This document shows, in pieces, positions 34,599 through 46,623 of a stretch of DNA of 64,000 nucleotides (positions within the stretch are counted from its first letter, which is position 1; each line of letters begins with the position of its first letter). A program made the translations under genes and the position numbers. Under the pieces are notes generated by a model that saw nothing but the letters and a program-made list of their open reading frames with translations, had not been told where the DNA came from and searched no databases. Where the stretch lies: NCBI RefSeq assembly GCF_013368755.1, contig NC_049564.1:4038001-4102000 (forward strand), written 5' to 3'. This stretch comes from Talaromyces rugulosus (taxonomy: Eukaryota > Ascomycota > Eurotiomycetes > Eurotiales > Trichocomaceae).

Positions 34599-37361
34599 AT
34601 GAGTTTTCTTGAGATACCTTTGTCAACGGGATGGGCATTCAAGGATGGCGAGGACGACAACGAGGGCTGGATGCCCGTGCCGGTAGTTCCCTCGGTCGTG
34701 CATCAGGACCTCATAGCAAACAAAAAGTCAGTCTCCAAACTTCTTGTCTGATACAATTATTAGCTAACATAATCTAGACTCGAAGATCCATATTTGGGGT
34801 TTAATGAGCTCAAGGCCCGATGGGTCAATGAAAAAACTTGGCAATATCGACATGAGTTCCAGAGTCCGCAGGTCCCTGCTGGTACCACAGTCGTACTAGT
34901 ATTCGACGGACTAGATACTTTTGCGACGGTTGAGCTCGACGGCGAGACAATCCTAGAGAGCAGCAATATGTTTCTGGGTTATCGCGTGGATATCACTAAG
35001 GCTTTGGCGTCGAAGGAATCCCATGTGCTAGATGTCAAATTTGATTGCGCCCAAAGCAAGGCACGTGAGATACGAGGTCAACACCCAGATCATAGATGGG
35101 AAGGTTTCAATGGCGATATGTCGCGCTTGGCCGTGCGTAAGTCACAGTACCACTGGGGATGGGACTGGGGCCCCGTCCTTATGACAGCCGGTATCTGGCG
35201 TGATGTACGCTTGGAAGTATATTCGGCGCGAGTTGCCGATCTGTGGCCACAGACAAAGTTGGCCCCAGACCACCAAACGGCAACTGTGACTGCAGTCGCT
35301 GAAATCGATTCTGTCGAGACGGGAAGCTATACGGCCCACTTCCATCTCAGCTTGCGTGGACAAGAAATTGCCCGGCAGGATGTCCCCGTTGTGGTTGATC
35401 AACCCACCCAAGCAACGTTCCAGATCGATCACCCGGATTTGTGGTGGCCACATGGCTACGGATTCCAGACATTGTACGAGTTGTCGGTGTCACTGACAGG
35501 TGGTGGGATAGATCTACACCAAGTTACCAAGAAATTCGGCATTCGCACTAGCGAAGTCATCCAGCAGCAGGACAAACATGGCAAGTCCTTTTTTTTCAGA
35601 GTCAACGGAGTTGACATTTTTTGCGGTGGCTCTTGCTGGATCCCAGCAGACAGTCTACTCCCTAGCATAAGTTCGAAGCGATACAGGAAATGGATCGAGC
35701 TGATGGTAGAGGGCGGCCAGGTGATGTCCAGGTAAACCCAAGCATTAACAAACATATATATTAAGCAACTGTTTTAACCTGTGAAATACAGAGTCTGGGG
35801 TGGTGGAATATATGAAGACGACGCTTTCTATGATGCCTGCGACGAACTTGGTGTGCTCGTGTGGCAGGACTTCATGTTCGGTTGCGGTAACTATCCAACT
35901 TGGCCTGAGCTGCTGGAGTCCATACAACAAGAGTCTGTTTACAACGTGCGGCGATTGCGGCACCATCCATCTATTGTGATATACGTCGGCAATAATGAAG
36001 ATTATCAAGTCCAAGAGCAAGTGGGGCTCACTTACGACTATGAAGATAAGAACCCAGAAAACTGGCTGGCATCAAACTTTCCTGCACGCTACATTTATGA
36101 GAAGCTTCTACCAGACGTGGTCTCTGAATTTTCGCCAGATACTGTGTATCACCCGGGAAGTCCGTGGGGTGATGGAAAGACCACATCTGATCCTACTGTG
36201 GGAGATATGCATCAATGGAATGGTTCGTCCGTCTGAATTCTAGAGGCTAATCTATAGAACCTTACTAATGAATATCTAATCTAGTATGGCATGGAACGCA
36301 AGAAAAGTACCAGATCTTTGAAACACTGGGTGGTCGCTTCAATAGCGAGTTCGGGATGGAAGCGTTCCCCCATCTGTCAACAATCGACTACTTCGTCGAT
36401 AATGATGCAGACAAATATCCGCAATCACAGGTCCTTGACTTCCACAACAAGGCCGACGGCCACGAGCGGCGACTGGCAACATATCTGGTGGAAAACCTCC
36501 GGATGGCCACAGATCTAGAGGTTTGTCGTGTCTTCAGTTGCTTGATAAAAAAAAATACACTGACACCATGTCTAGACATACATATACCTGACTCAAGTAG
36601 TTCAGGCGGAGACCATGATGTTCGGATATCGTGGTTGGCGCCGACAATGGGGCGATGAGCGCCATTGCGGTGGTGCACTTCTCTGGCAACTAAATGACTG
36701 CTGGCCGACAATCTCGTGGGCAATTGTTGACTATTTTCTGCGGCCAAAGCCTGCATTCTACTCTGTTAAGAGGGTGCTGAAGTCATTAGCAGTTGGCGTA
36801 CAGCGTGAACATCACGACTGGAGTGCAGTACATGCGCAGCCTCCTACTCGCAGCGAATACACAATGTGGATTGCCAGCAGTCTGCCTGAGGTGGTGTACG
36901 GGACTGTGGAACTACGGTTTATTTCAATAGTAACTGGGCAAGATCTACAGCCTCCAGCCTTGTTTCAGAAAGTCGCTATCGTACCTAATGATACAACTAA
37001 CCTTATCAAGGATGGGGTTATTGATCATATCGCTCAGTCGGAGCCGCACGTTCTGGCTGCACGGTTATGGGTTGACAACAAGGTCGTCGCTCGGGACGTT
37101 GATTGGCCACAGCCATTCAAGTATCTTGATTTTGCTGATAGAGGATTAGAAGTGAAACAGCAACCTGGCTCTGTATCTGGACAGCAGATTATCAATATCT
37201 CCTCCCGCAAACCAGTGAAATGTATTGTGTTTGAAGAGCGGGAAAATGTCAGACTCAGCGACAGCGCACTCGATATCATTCCTGGAGACGAGCAGGTTAT
37301 AACGGCGACAGGACTCAAAGAAGGCGACTCTCCTCTTAAGTTCCGCTATCTAGGTCAATAG
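34599..37361 (+). CDS. mndB: Cytosolic GH2 beta-mannosidase B, 844 aa
   Basis: Releases mannose from the non-reducing end of beta-1,4-manno-oligosaccharides. Exons: 34599-34726, 34778-35731, 35792-36222, 36285-36520, 36576-37361, all frame-consistent. The GH2 order is clear: jelly-roll N-domain, then HWGWDWGP, the TIM barrel with RVWGGGIYED, the acid/base at Glu 430 in VGNNE, and the nucleophile at Glu 526 in NSEFGMEAFP. There is no signal peptide, and the length equals that of Aspergillus beta-mannosidase B, the intracellular clade. The lack of secretion argues that substrates are imported, fitting the nearby transporter. Promoter repeats are described separately. Confidence 0.93.
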
Positions 37362-39831
37362 CTTATGCTCGCAACTTTTTCTGGAGTTGATCAGTCAGCT
37401 TGAAGTGTACGATAGTCACAAGCTACTGTTACTTGATAGATAACATTGGAAGATTATGCCTTTAGAATCCATAAGTTAATGTAATCGGCAAGCGAATATC
37501 AAACAGAACAACTCGTCACTGGGGTCGGGATAACTGTGGATATCCTGCTAACGAGTTTGGAGAGCGTAAGATTGAAGGGATATAACTAAATCCTATTGCA
37601 ATGATAGTAGAGTTGTTGATGAGACATAGTAGTATACTATTTGATATGAAAACAAGAATCTAACATGGAAAACTGAATACATGATGATAAACGAGTTTCT
37701 ATATATACTAATTTCCGGTTGTACCTTGACATGGTCTGAATATGTTTGGTATGTTGTTTCATTTGGCATTGGCTTGGCTTCTAGTGTAAAGTGCCAGGTT
37801 CGGGAATGCCTGATCCGGCCCACAAAGGCCTGCAGAACCCCCGCGGGTTGAGTTGATATATCACAAAGGATGCATCAGAAAGGAAGCAATTACCCCTCAT
37901 GCTCGCGAGATATAACCCTATTAGGAAGTAGAAGTCTTATCCCCAAGGATAGGAGGCCTCAAGCGGTTTATTCTATATCAATATAACCCATATCTCATAC
38001 TCTATTTACTTTATACTGCTTCGACTCCTAGTAGGAACCCCCTCGGAGCCTAGTAGGTTCCAACATCCTCATATATAGTCCTTCCAGACACCACCAGCTT
38101 TACAGGCTGTACCATCTTTATTTTTATACTCTGCTAGTTAAAGCTATAACTACCGACACCACCGGCGGCAACATCAAATTTGTTAAAAACGCCATCGCCT
38201 GTCAAGAATCCCGAGCCCGGTCCGGAGAATATACATGAAAGAAATGGCAAGACCTGAAACTCGGTATGCTTTTGAAATAGATATTTTACTACATATGTAG
38301 TAATCACATCCATATTTAGCGAAGCAGTGATATTTGAATAAAGAGCCCACAACATTTTCCTGGTTTGGCGACATCAGTTGATAGTTGAGGGGTTTATACT
38401 TTCGGGTCGTAATCGTATTGAGTTAACTTACTATGCACTCAGAAGCAGATTTAGTATTAAAAGCAGCTCCTTCCGTAGTTTGCCCACAAGTGGGCTTTTA
38501 GCATCAATGTATGCGGATTTCTATACTCTATATCTCTTGGCAATTCCTAGTGCTGGTAGTATTGCTGCTGTCTTGATACTATATCAGACTAATATGAGGT
38601 CGCTCCTGCTATTGTTTTTTACCTCTATTAGTAATTGCAGAACTAGATTCTCTGTATGGTAGAAGCCCTATTACTAAAAGTAGAGAGAAAGCCTCTAAAA
38701 ATATAGAATCTTGTTTTAAAAAACGAGTTACTTGATATATGGATAAGGACAATCTTATATGCTTACTGAAAACTATCTCTTAGAATAAGGCAACCCCAGA
38801 TACTTTATAACCCTGGATAAAACAACTAAGGCTGTCAACGCTATATATAATACTTAGTAGATCGGCGACCTCAATCCTAGCGTAAATCTAGGCTTTACAA
38901 ATACAATATACTTTCTAGAGGAGGTATAAGACTAGAGTATAAATAATATCACTGTTTCTGTGACGTGGAATAGAGGGAAAAACTGTCTTAATCCAGTACT
39001 GAACTGCTGGTTTGACAGAAATCTGCCGGGAGATGGGACAACGCATTGCATTGATCGGCTTTTTACTATTGTTAATGGATGTATGCTAGTTTTTTTCTTT
39101 TCTATTTTTGACTTTAAATTGCATCAAATCTTATAATTCATGGTTGCTAATAGATTATCCTAATAGATGATACAAAAAAAGAAAATGAGTACTGGAAACA
39201 GGGGGGCAGTTTTTTCCGCGACTACACTGCTTGGGATATTTGGAAGAGCCTGCAATTCTCATGACTTATTCTTCGGGCATTTAGTCTACTGTTCGAACCA
39301 TCAATGAGTTCATAAAGCTGGAAATCTGGAGTCAATTAGTTGCCTCTGGACATTGAAATCAATTTTAGGGTTAGTTTCATGGTATTATAGAGTGAGTAAA
39401 CGTGTATTTCATCAGTTAGTGAACGCGAGTTAACCAATGTAGATAAATCGATTGAGTTAAACAATGCAAGTTTAATACTTTCAGACAATGCCAAATTAAA
39501 TCCTGCGTTTGAATATTATATATGTCACACTTTAGCTTGTATTTTCGAGCCGGTGATCCATAGGAAAGAGGTGACTGAGGACATACTCTTAGTCTCAATG
39601 GGACATCTGGGTGCAACGCTCACAAAGGATCAAGGGCATTTCTATTCGCGCGTCTTCTAATTGATAAAGCGCGCAAATATAGTCAGGAACTATACGAGGT
39701 AGCAACGAGAATACGAGTATACGCACTGGCCAATCGGATTGATCGTTTCACTTTGAGGTAAGGAACATGCAGATTTATTTTATAATACAAAAATAGTCGT
39801 ATATACATACATAATCTAATATATAATCTAG
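37362..39831. other. AT-rich gene-poor spacer
   Basis: About 2.5 kb without a supported gene. A possible LTR-like block lies at 37854-38065. From about 38100 to 39600 the sequence is strongly AT-rich with many TA steps and stops, as in mutated repetitive DNA. The reverse ORF at 38134-38355 looks protein-like for about 30 residues but has no supportable context. Confidence 0.55.
37854..38065 (-). mobile_element. Possible LTR fragment
   Basis: On the reverse strand the block begins TGTTGGAACC and ends GATATATCA, the style of Copia-type LTR ends (TG...CA). No matching target duplication was found in the flanks (TGAGT and TCCTC), and no internal retroelement coding is recognisable. Treat as tentative. 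Confidence 0.3.
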
Positions 39832-41539
39832 TTAAGAAAATATCACTACTTCGCTCTCCCAATCAGTGCTGTTATACAGCTGAGATCGACGGAACCATAA
39901 CCGGATGCTCTGACTGCCGGGCAGTATTTCCACACGCATAGACTCGATACGTCTAGTCTCGGGGACAATTTCTTCTTGCGAAAGGCCTCTGCGCTCAATC
40001 TCGATGATCTTTTCCAAGACATAGGCCGCCGTCGGCGTCTCCCAAATACCTTCCTGGAATTGCCATCCACGCAACAAGACCAAGGCCTCCCGTCGCAAGA
40101 AGGGATCACGGCACTTGTACGCACAGAAGAACAGAGGGGGTATAATACCCGTCCCGATAGAGAATGTAGGTGTGGAAGACTGGAAAAAGCCCGAGTTTAG
40201 GAGCTCCTTGGCCAGGCTGAGCGCTCGCTCAAAGCGGTGTTGGAACATGTCGTATTTCATTTCACCGCGATCGCTTGGCCACTGCTCTGCGGCTATCATG
40301 ATATAAATGAACTCGGTCCACATCTGGAGGACGTTGAAGGCGAGATTGTTTTTCAGTAGCGAGACGCCGCCACAATTCGCAGAGGAGTCGCTGAACTCCT
40401 TTGTCCATGTTTGTAGCTTGGCCAGAATCGAATGCCGCTTGTTGTTTGTCAAAACACGCACCCTCGGGTCTTCTTGCATCGCTAGCGCACAAAGATGGAA
40501 AATCATGCCGCCTGCTTTACCCAAGTTATCAATAGGCGCAGACAGCCCAGAGAGAAAATTTTCGACTTTGGAAATATCGGCTGACTTCTCGCCGGACGGG
40601 GAAGAAAATAGCCCGGGGTCTGCAAATATTAAAAAATAAAAATTTATGTGAGTAAACGCCTTGATAAATATTATCCTAATGGAAGAGTTAGGGTCCGGGT
40701 TTATGGCCAGCCAGTCTCGTAACAGCTTCGAGCCTCCCTCGAGCAAACGACTGGCGGCATAGTAGTCTCCCTGACACAGGGCGAATGAGATGAACATGAT
40801 ACACGTGACCAAGGCTATCTCTAAATGCGCACGGCTTTTGTCAGTAAGCTCATGTTTCAGATATGAGATGGCCCTGTTGCACTGCTGTAGGGCAAAAGGG
40901 TCATTGGCCGAAGCCCTGGCGCTAGACCTTTTCTCTACAAAGTTCCAATGCAAAGCACCCATGGCGATGGAAGCATGTCGCAGGGCGGGCTCTGATTCGC
41001 CCATCTGAGGAATCATCTGCAGCCAGAATACACGGCCAAATTGGCTAGAGAACTGAGAGACGGTGCGTAGTTTGAAGAAGTTGAGGTAGTGGCGTTCATC
41101 CTGAGTCAGGCTGAAGCGACTAGCATCGGCCATGTAGAACAAGGGCCCAGACCCAGAGACCATATTTGGCCGTGGAGCTGCAGCAATGGCAACAGGGGCA
41201 AGTCTTTCTAGGGCGTTTCCATTAGCAGGTAGCATTGTCACCACCCTGGCATTGCGATTGCTGCGAAATGCGCGCGTCCTTCGATCGGGACCTGTCTGAT
41301 AACCATCGCATGTCCGTCCGGTATTGGTGCACATGCGGCACGCTGGACGGGTTTCGTCACATTTCTTATGTCGGATCCTACAAGACGCAAAAGGGATAAG
41401 CTTGTTTTCCCTCCCCAGCCCTAGCGATTAGGGACGATCAGCTATAGTGTTGGGCTTACTTGCAAGTCTGACAACCGGTGCGCACTTTGGAAGCACTCTC
41501 GCGCGTGAGTTTCTTAGCCTGCGGGGCCGCAACAGTCAT
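39832..41539 (-). CDS. Zn2Cys6 transcription factor, fungal_trans_2-like, 541 aa
   Basis: Predicted nuclear regulator. Exons (reverse): 41539-41460 and 41377-39832; the intron falls inside the zinc cluster and splicing restores it. Cys 23, 26, 33, 40, 43 and 50 give C-x2-C-x6-C-x6-C-x2-C-x6-C. The remainder resembles the PF11951-type domain (ERHYLNFFKLRTVSQFS, FWLQMIPQMGESEPALRHA, ALGALHW-like), with a long helical C-terminus. The first exon supplies only 26 full codons, so the gene is easily mis-started within exon 2. It lies 2.5 kb beyond the beta-mannosidase and is the only regulator adjoining the mannan genes on this side. It does not look like the ManR/ClrB type. Confidence 0.86.
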
Positions 41540-43449
41540 TATTCCAGTCAGTTGCGCCAGCTGTGAGATCGATTCAGCCAGCATGCGTCGGGGAATACAG
41601 GTAAGACGACCATGCAACATGAAAAAAGTAGTTGGTGACTAGCGTCTCCACTGTCGGGCTGTCGCCGTTGTGATTGGCTGGTGCGTAAATACATGGCATT
41701 TTATTTCATTTTGAGTCAGCAATGTTTCCCAGACATAAAGTTATAGCTAAGAATTGTGTGCTATGCTATAATTATTACAGAAACCATCGCTAGCAATCAA
41801 GGGGCTAATAGCTTGATCGCGAGAACACATACGCAGCAGTTGACGTCACATGTGGAGTGACTAGCGTCCTAGAGCAAATAAAATATACATATGAACGATT
41901 CTCTGTCCAAACGGCTATAACTCATCCTTTACTACATATTTCTTGAAGTTGAGACCCAGAACGATAGGCTCAAACCACATCCCCATATTATCAGACGCAA
42001 ACTTAATACTTCGTGACAATGGAATCCTCGGAGGAAGGTCATCGAAAATTTCTCGTCGAAAGCCTCGTCAATTCAAAGGGCACGAATACACGACAAGCCT
42101 CCGAATATACCATAATTGGTATGGGTACGGTTTCGGCTCCAGTGTAATAACGATTTACTACGCAAGGAGTGCAAAGCACAAAAGCAAGATACATTAATGG
42201 CGAAACTTGTGCGGCAGACGATAATACGCACTAGGTTGCGAGACACTACTCTCAACCTAGTGTCCTGCAAACTGTGCAAGAAACAATTTGACAGAGGACA
42301 ATCAGCAAACCAATCCATATGATTTTCATGTCAAAAGATGAAACCCTGCTCTACCTCTGTATTCTCTGTCCTGAGTATAAAATGTATCATCCAACCGGGG
42401 GGGGATCAGAAAGACCCTGTCATTCGGATTTGAAAAACTGGTCAGTCTCCGCGAAAACAAGCATTGGATGGGGAACGTGCACTGAGCGGGGAACCGGGGT
42501 AAACGGCTTCACAATTACTCCACACTTCTGGCGATCCACCTGGTATTATTGCTGCCATATGCATGATCAGCGGAATTGCATGACCATAAAAGTTGTTTTC
42601 TCAAAAAATAGGAATCGTTCGGGTCGGCAAAACAATAAAGCAAAGCTTTGCGTAGAAGGAAGTCGTACCTAATCAAATGCATTGACACCCAGTCATTCAC
42701 TCGTAATTTGAATTGCCTTGAATAGAAAAAAGAAATGGAGACACTGGCATATTCAGCCAGCCACAACAATATGTTCAATTCCGTTGAATGCAGGGTGTAA
42801 TACAAATCATGCCCTAATCCAAACCATATCAGATACGAGGCAGTTTCTTTTTCATTTGGCCTTGTCCTGTTACATGAGATAGTGGCTTCTTATTGATTGA
42901 CCCTGAGAATGAAGGTATTGTATTGCATAAAATCCTCGTTGTTATTGTTATAAGTGTGTATCAAATGATCATTGGCTTTAACTTGTTTTGAAGAATATTA
43001 ATGGCTGCCACTTTTACAGAATGTTAGAAAGTCCGAGATTCACGCAGCCAACATTTTAGTAGGTAGATTCTTGGCCTAAAAGTGCTCGGACAATCAATTA
43101 TAATATCAATCATCTTGTCCCGGGGCGGACTTTCGTACAATGTCAGTGTGCGCACTGTTTTGCAGACGGATGTAGAGGTACCATTTGTGGCTGGCTGACC
43201 AGCTCTCAGGTAGTAATGCATGGAGTACGAGAAAAACCTAGAATGATCGACATTGGCTCATGACCAGCAGATCAAGGTTGTTTATGAAGATAAAATTGAT
43301 TCTTTCATACTGGTGATTGTCCGCACCAACTATTATAAATACCATGTAGTTAACCCGATTCTAGCGCCAGAAGTTCTTCGAAGTAACAAAATATCAAGCC
43401 TCGAAATAGCAAACCAAATAGCCCACAGAACAACATTCAAATATTGAAA
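41540..43449. other. Spacer upstream of the TNT gene
   Basis: About 1.9 kb with no recognisable gene. Small ORFs at 41943-42197, 42116-42322 and 42319-42672 overlap in different frames and lack family features. The left part must include the promoter of the regulator, and the right part that of the TNT gene. Confidence 0.5.
43331..43341 (+). promoter_or_regulatory. Possible TATA box of the TNT gene
   Basis: TATTATAAATA lies about 110-120 bases before the start codon at 43450. Position and sequence suit a fungal TATA element. Confidence 0.45.
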
Positions 43450-44168
43450 ATGCTTTTCAATATTGTAGGTACTATTGCATTCTGTCCGCTTTTGCTGGTC
43501 GGCAGTGTCCTCGCACAAGGGCCAACAACAACCGTTTCCGCAGTAAGTACTGCAATTAAACAAATAACTTGATTTGACTGATTAGTCTCCTTCAGCCGGG
43601 CTCTAGGTGTACTTTGCCATGTCCTAGCGAATCTCCAACTGCCCCAGACCCAGACCGGAGGTTTGTCTGCCGCGACAATAGACTAGGTCCAGTCGATTTG
43701 CCTTCAGAACCCGCTATCGCGGAGATGCTAGATGGCTATGACCAATTCGGAGGGCTATGCCCTCAAGAATATTTTCATCACTGGTTCAATGACACCAATC
43801 AGCACTACATAAACCCACCTGGAAATGGATTTCTCCTAGACGCATACAACAGGCCAATGTATACAGAAGTCACAATCCCAGCCGGCACTCTCCTTGATCG
43901 TTTTGGCGGGCTCAATGCGAGTTTTCTATCTATCTTGGGGACTGCTTACACTCGACGCGCTATTTCACCCGGAAACCTCAGCCGTAGAAGAAGCGCAACT
44001 GCTCCTATCTATTACGTCTTCAATGTCACACAGCCCATCCGAGCCCAATTCGGTCGAAGTGCTCCCTGGTATGGCCAGCAGGGAGGGGAATTGCAGTACT
44101 ACTTGCCAGATACCTCTACTCAAGCCCTTATTGACCAGGGCTCATTGGAACTTCTAGAGTCACTTTGA
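43450..44168 (+). CDS. Secreted TNT-domain NAD glycohydrolase, 221 aa
   Basis: The C-terminal ~150 residues match the TNT (tuberculosis necrotizing toxin) fold as found in fungal secreted NADases such as the one on Aspergillus fumigatus conidia; these cleave NAD into nicotinamide and ADP-ribose. Exons: 43450-43542 and 43596-44168. A signal peptide ends near Val-Leu-Ala-Gln (residue 22-23). A Cys-containing pre-domain follows. The TNT hallmarks appear in order: GFLLDAYNRPM, PAGTLLDRFGG, a YTRRAISPGNL segment, then APWYGQQGGELQY, which holds the conserved Trp-x-Gly-Gln-x-Gly-Gly, and LIDQG near the end. No immunity protein gene was recognised nearby, as usual for fungal members. Activity is inferred from family membership. 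Confidence 0.85.
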
Positions 44169-44824
44169 TGTGTGAGAAATTGGCACTGGAGCAAGGTTCT
44201 GATCAGTTTGAAGAAATTAATCCATCGGCATTCAACATGAAGATGGAAGTTGTTGGAAAGAGAAAGTCGAGATTGATTCCAGTATGTTAGATAAGTTATA
44301 TGTATGAAATCAGTGACACAAGGTTGCACAAGCTTAATAATATATGGGAATCTTAGGGTTAGGACATATACAGAGACAATTGTACACCACGTAGTTGAAA
44401 AATATGTATGGTTTACAGCTTTATATTCTCTCAAACCTCCTCTCCATACAAATAAGTAACTTATAATCTACGTAGAATTTTATTTTTATATTATTAGTTG
44501 CACTCCAATTATTTACCCTTGGTAAAAATTCTAAAGCTTTATAATTATAAATTTATAAACCTAGCTTGCTTTATATAATTAGAAATCTAGAATGTAGATT
44601 TGAGATATTACGACTACAAATAATTATCGTCAATCTGGTCCAGTATGAAGAGGTTTTAGGGCTCGGGATATCAGTTCTAGCATATTACCAAAAACGGAAA
44701 CAACACCCCAGCGTCTTCTATTCAATATTATAAATATTTACATATATGTTAAAAGAACAAAGATTATAAAAACTTCGGTAATCTCTGTCTTTGTACCACC
44801 TCTACACAGAGCAACATCATAACA
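44169..44824. other. Convergent spacer
   Basis: About 650 bases of strongly AT-rich sequence between the 3' ends of the TNT gene and the surface-protein gene. Nothing else is seen. Confidence 0.55.
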
Positions 44825-45735
44825 TCATCGGGAACGAACGCGGGAATCCAGTTCTACAGGTTCTGAATACGCAGGAAGTTCCTGCGGATACATTGGCTTG
44901 GGATCGTTAAAAATCGGTTGCATACCATTATTGTAATAGTCTGGCAATCTGCCGGTTTGTGGAGGTGGCGGGGCTTTTTGCGTGTATCGTCGTCGAAATG
45001 CGAGCCCCAGAATTCCAAGCAGAGCGACACCACCCACCGCAGATCCAATCCCGATGCCTGCTTTTGCTCCAACGCTGAGTCCAGTTGATGCAGATGCGGA
45101 TGTTATTGTTGTCGGCGATGATGTAGGGGTAGTTAATATAGAGGTCGACGTAGAACTGACGGCCATTGTAGTTTGTGAGGATGTAGTCGTCGTGAGGCTC
45201 ATGGTAGATGAAGAGGTGGTGCTGCTTCCCGCTGGTAATATGATGAAGCCCCGCGAAGATAACTGCAGACCTGTTGAGTTATAGGTATCGTATGGCCGCA
45301 TGAATCGCAAGACGTATTCTGCCGTGTTGGCGAGACTGGTAGCACTGACATTAATAGTCCAGGTATACGACCCGTCCAGTGAGATATTGACGTCCTCTAT
45401 TCAATAGTTGTGTTAGTTTTCGTCATTCCGGAAACAAGAAAAAGAAAAGAAAAGAGTCTGTACGTACTGCTGAGTTCCTGGGTGTACTGGTACGCTTGAT
45501 AATTGTACGAAGTCACCCATAGATTGGCAACAGTCGCACCATCCAAAAAATAACCCGTCCATTCAGAGTCCCAGCCATTCCAGGCAATTGGCAAGGTCTC
45601 ACCATTGCTAAACGTTTGCGAAAAATCCGGCTGGTTGCCGTTGGGGACTGTCCAATAGTTCTGCGCGGTTTTGGTGGCCACCAGGCGTTCAAAACTCGCT
45701 ATCACGAGGATTGTAGAGAACAAAAATGAAATCAT
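44825..45735 (-). CDS. Single-pass surface protein with Ser/Thr-rich stalk, 279 aa
   Basis: No enzyme family is recognised. Exons (reverse): 45735-45468 and 45396-44825. A signal peptide (about 1-20) leads an extracellular domain of about 130 residues with many aromatic residues and N-glycosylation sites. A roughly 50-residue Ser/Thr-rich stalk follows, then a Gly/Ala-rich membrane segment (GIGIGSAVGGVALLGILGL). A stop-transfer FRRR and a 55-residue cytosolic tail with a Pro run complete it. This architecture is that of Mid2/WSC-like sensors and other fungal surface proteins, without their cysteine domains. Function is unknown. Confidence 0.72.
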
Positions 45736-46623
45736 TTTGAATGCAGGCGAGTGTAATCCCCTTCCGGAGGCAGTATATGAGTCCTGCAACCAGGTTGATA
45801 GGTTGCCAAAGGATGAAAATTGATATGATCAGCCAGCTATGGTGTTGTAATAGTAGGGGGGCAAACAGCCTAGGTAAAGAAATTTCCTACATCTTTGCTG
45901 GATTATTTACCCTGCCAGTAGATGCAGGGAAACCACCAGGCGTTTGCCATGCTGGCGCGTAGCAAACACTACAAAGCTGTGGCGTCCAATAAGTATACTA
46001 CGGTGCTGATAACGTGCTGATCCCGCAGCGCCCCAATTGTATTCTTAAGCATTTAGTGCGTTGTTATAAACGATACTGAAGCATTGAGATATTACTACAG
46101 CAAAGATAACCGGTGGTTCTGGTAGTATATTTGCAGCTTTCTAATTTTAGCCCTTTTATCCACGCACCACCCTAATGCCACCCACTACCACAGCCGCGAC
46201 ACCTAAAAATAAGCACCTAGTTATGCCAGTTGCCGCCGACCCTAGCTCGCCAAGGATGTGATTTAATTTTGGCGCATATATTTGGTTGGGCGGTAAATAA
46301 GCTACTCAAAAGTTAGTGAAACATCGACCAGCTGCATCGCTGATTTGTTGCGAACCCTGCATCCATGGCGCGCCTCTTGTCAGGGATCAGAACAAAGAAC
46401 TGTTCCGTTTTCAATCAGAGAGAACAAACTATTGGCCAGCCAGATTCGGTTTATTTTCAGCTCAAGAATCAATAATTAGTTAATATGTCCGTTAAGTAGC
46501 CTTGCTGTGACTGACTAGTCGCCGCTGTTCACTCCGCAGGTGGTGGTCTCTCATTTCAACATTTCAACAGCTGGACTGTTATTTTTATTATTTTTTGTTA
46601 TTTTTTTTAACAGCGAAATCAAC
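45736..46623. other. Divergent promoter region
   Basis: About 890 bases between the surface-protein and GH47 start codons. T-rich sequence occurs near 46570-46610, just before the GH47 ATG. No gene is seen. Confidence 0.5.

Noticed and set aside
38134..38355. Reverse ORF with a Gly-rich GSGFLTGDGVF-like segment
   Set aside because: Only about 30 residues look protein-like. There is no start, partner exon or family match strong enough to call a gene remnant.
40625..40670. Possible intron inside the large exon of the 39.8-kb regulator
   Set aside because: A GT...CAG pair about 39 bases apart would be in frame, but it is very short and the unspliced reading stays open.
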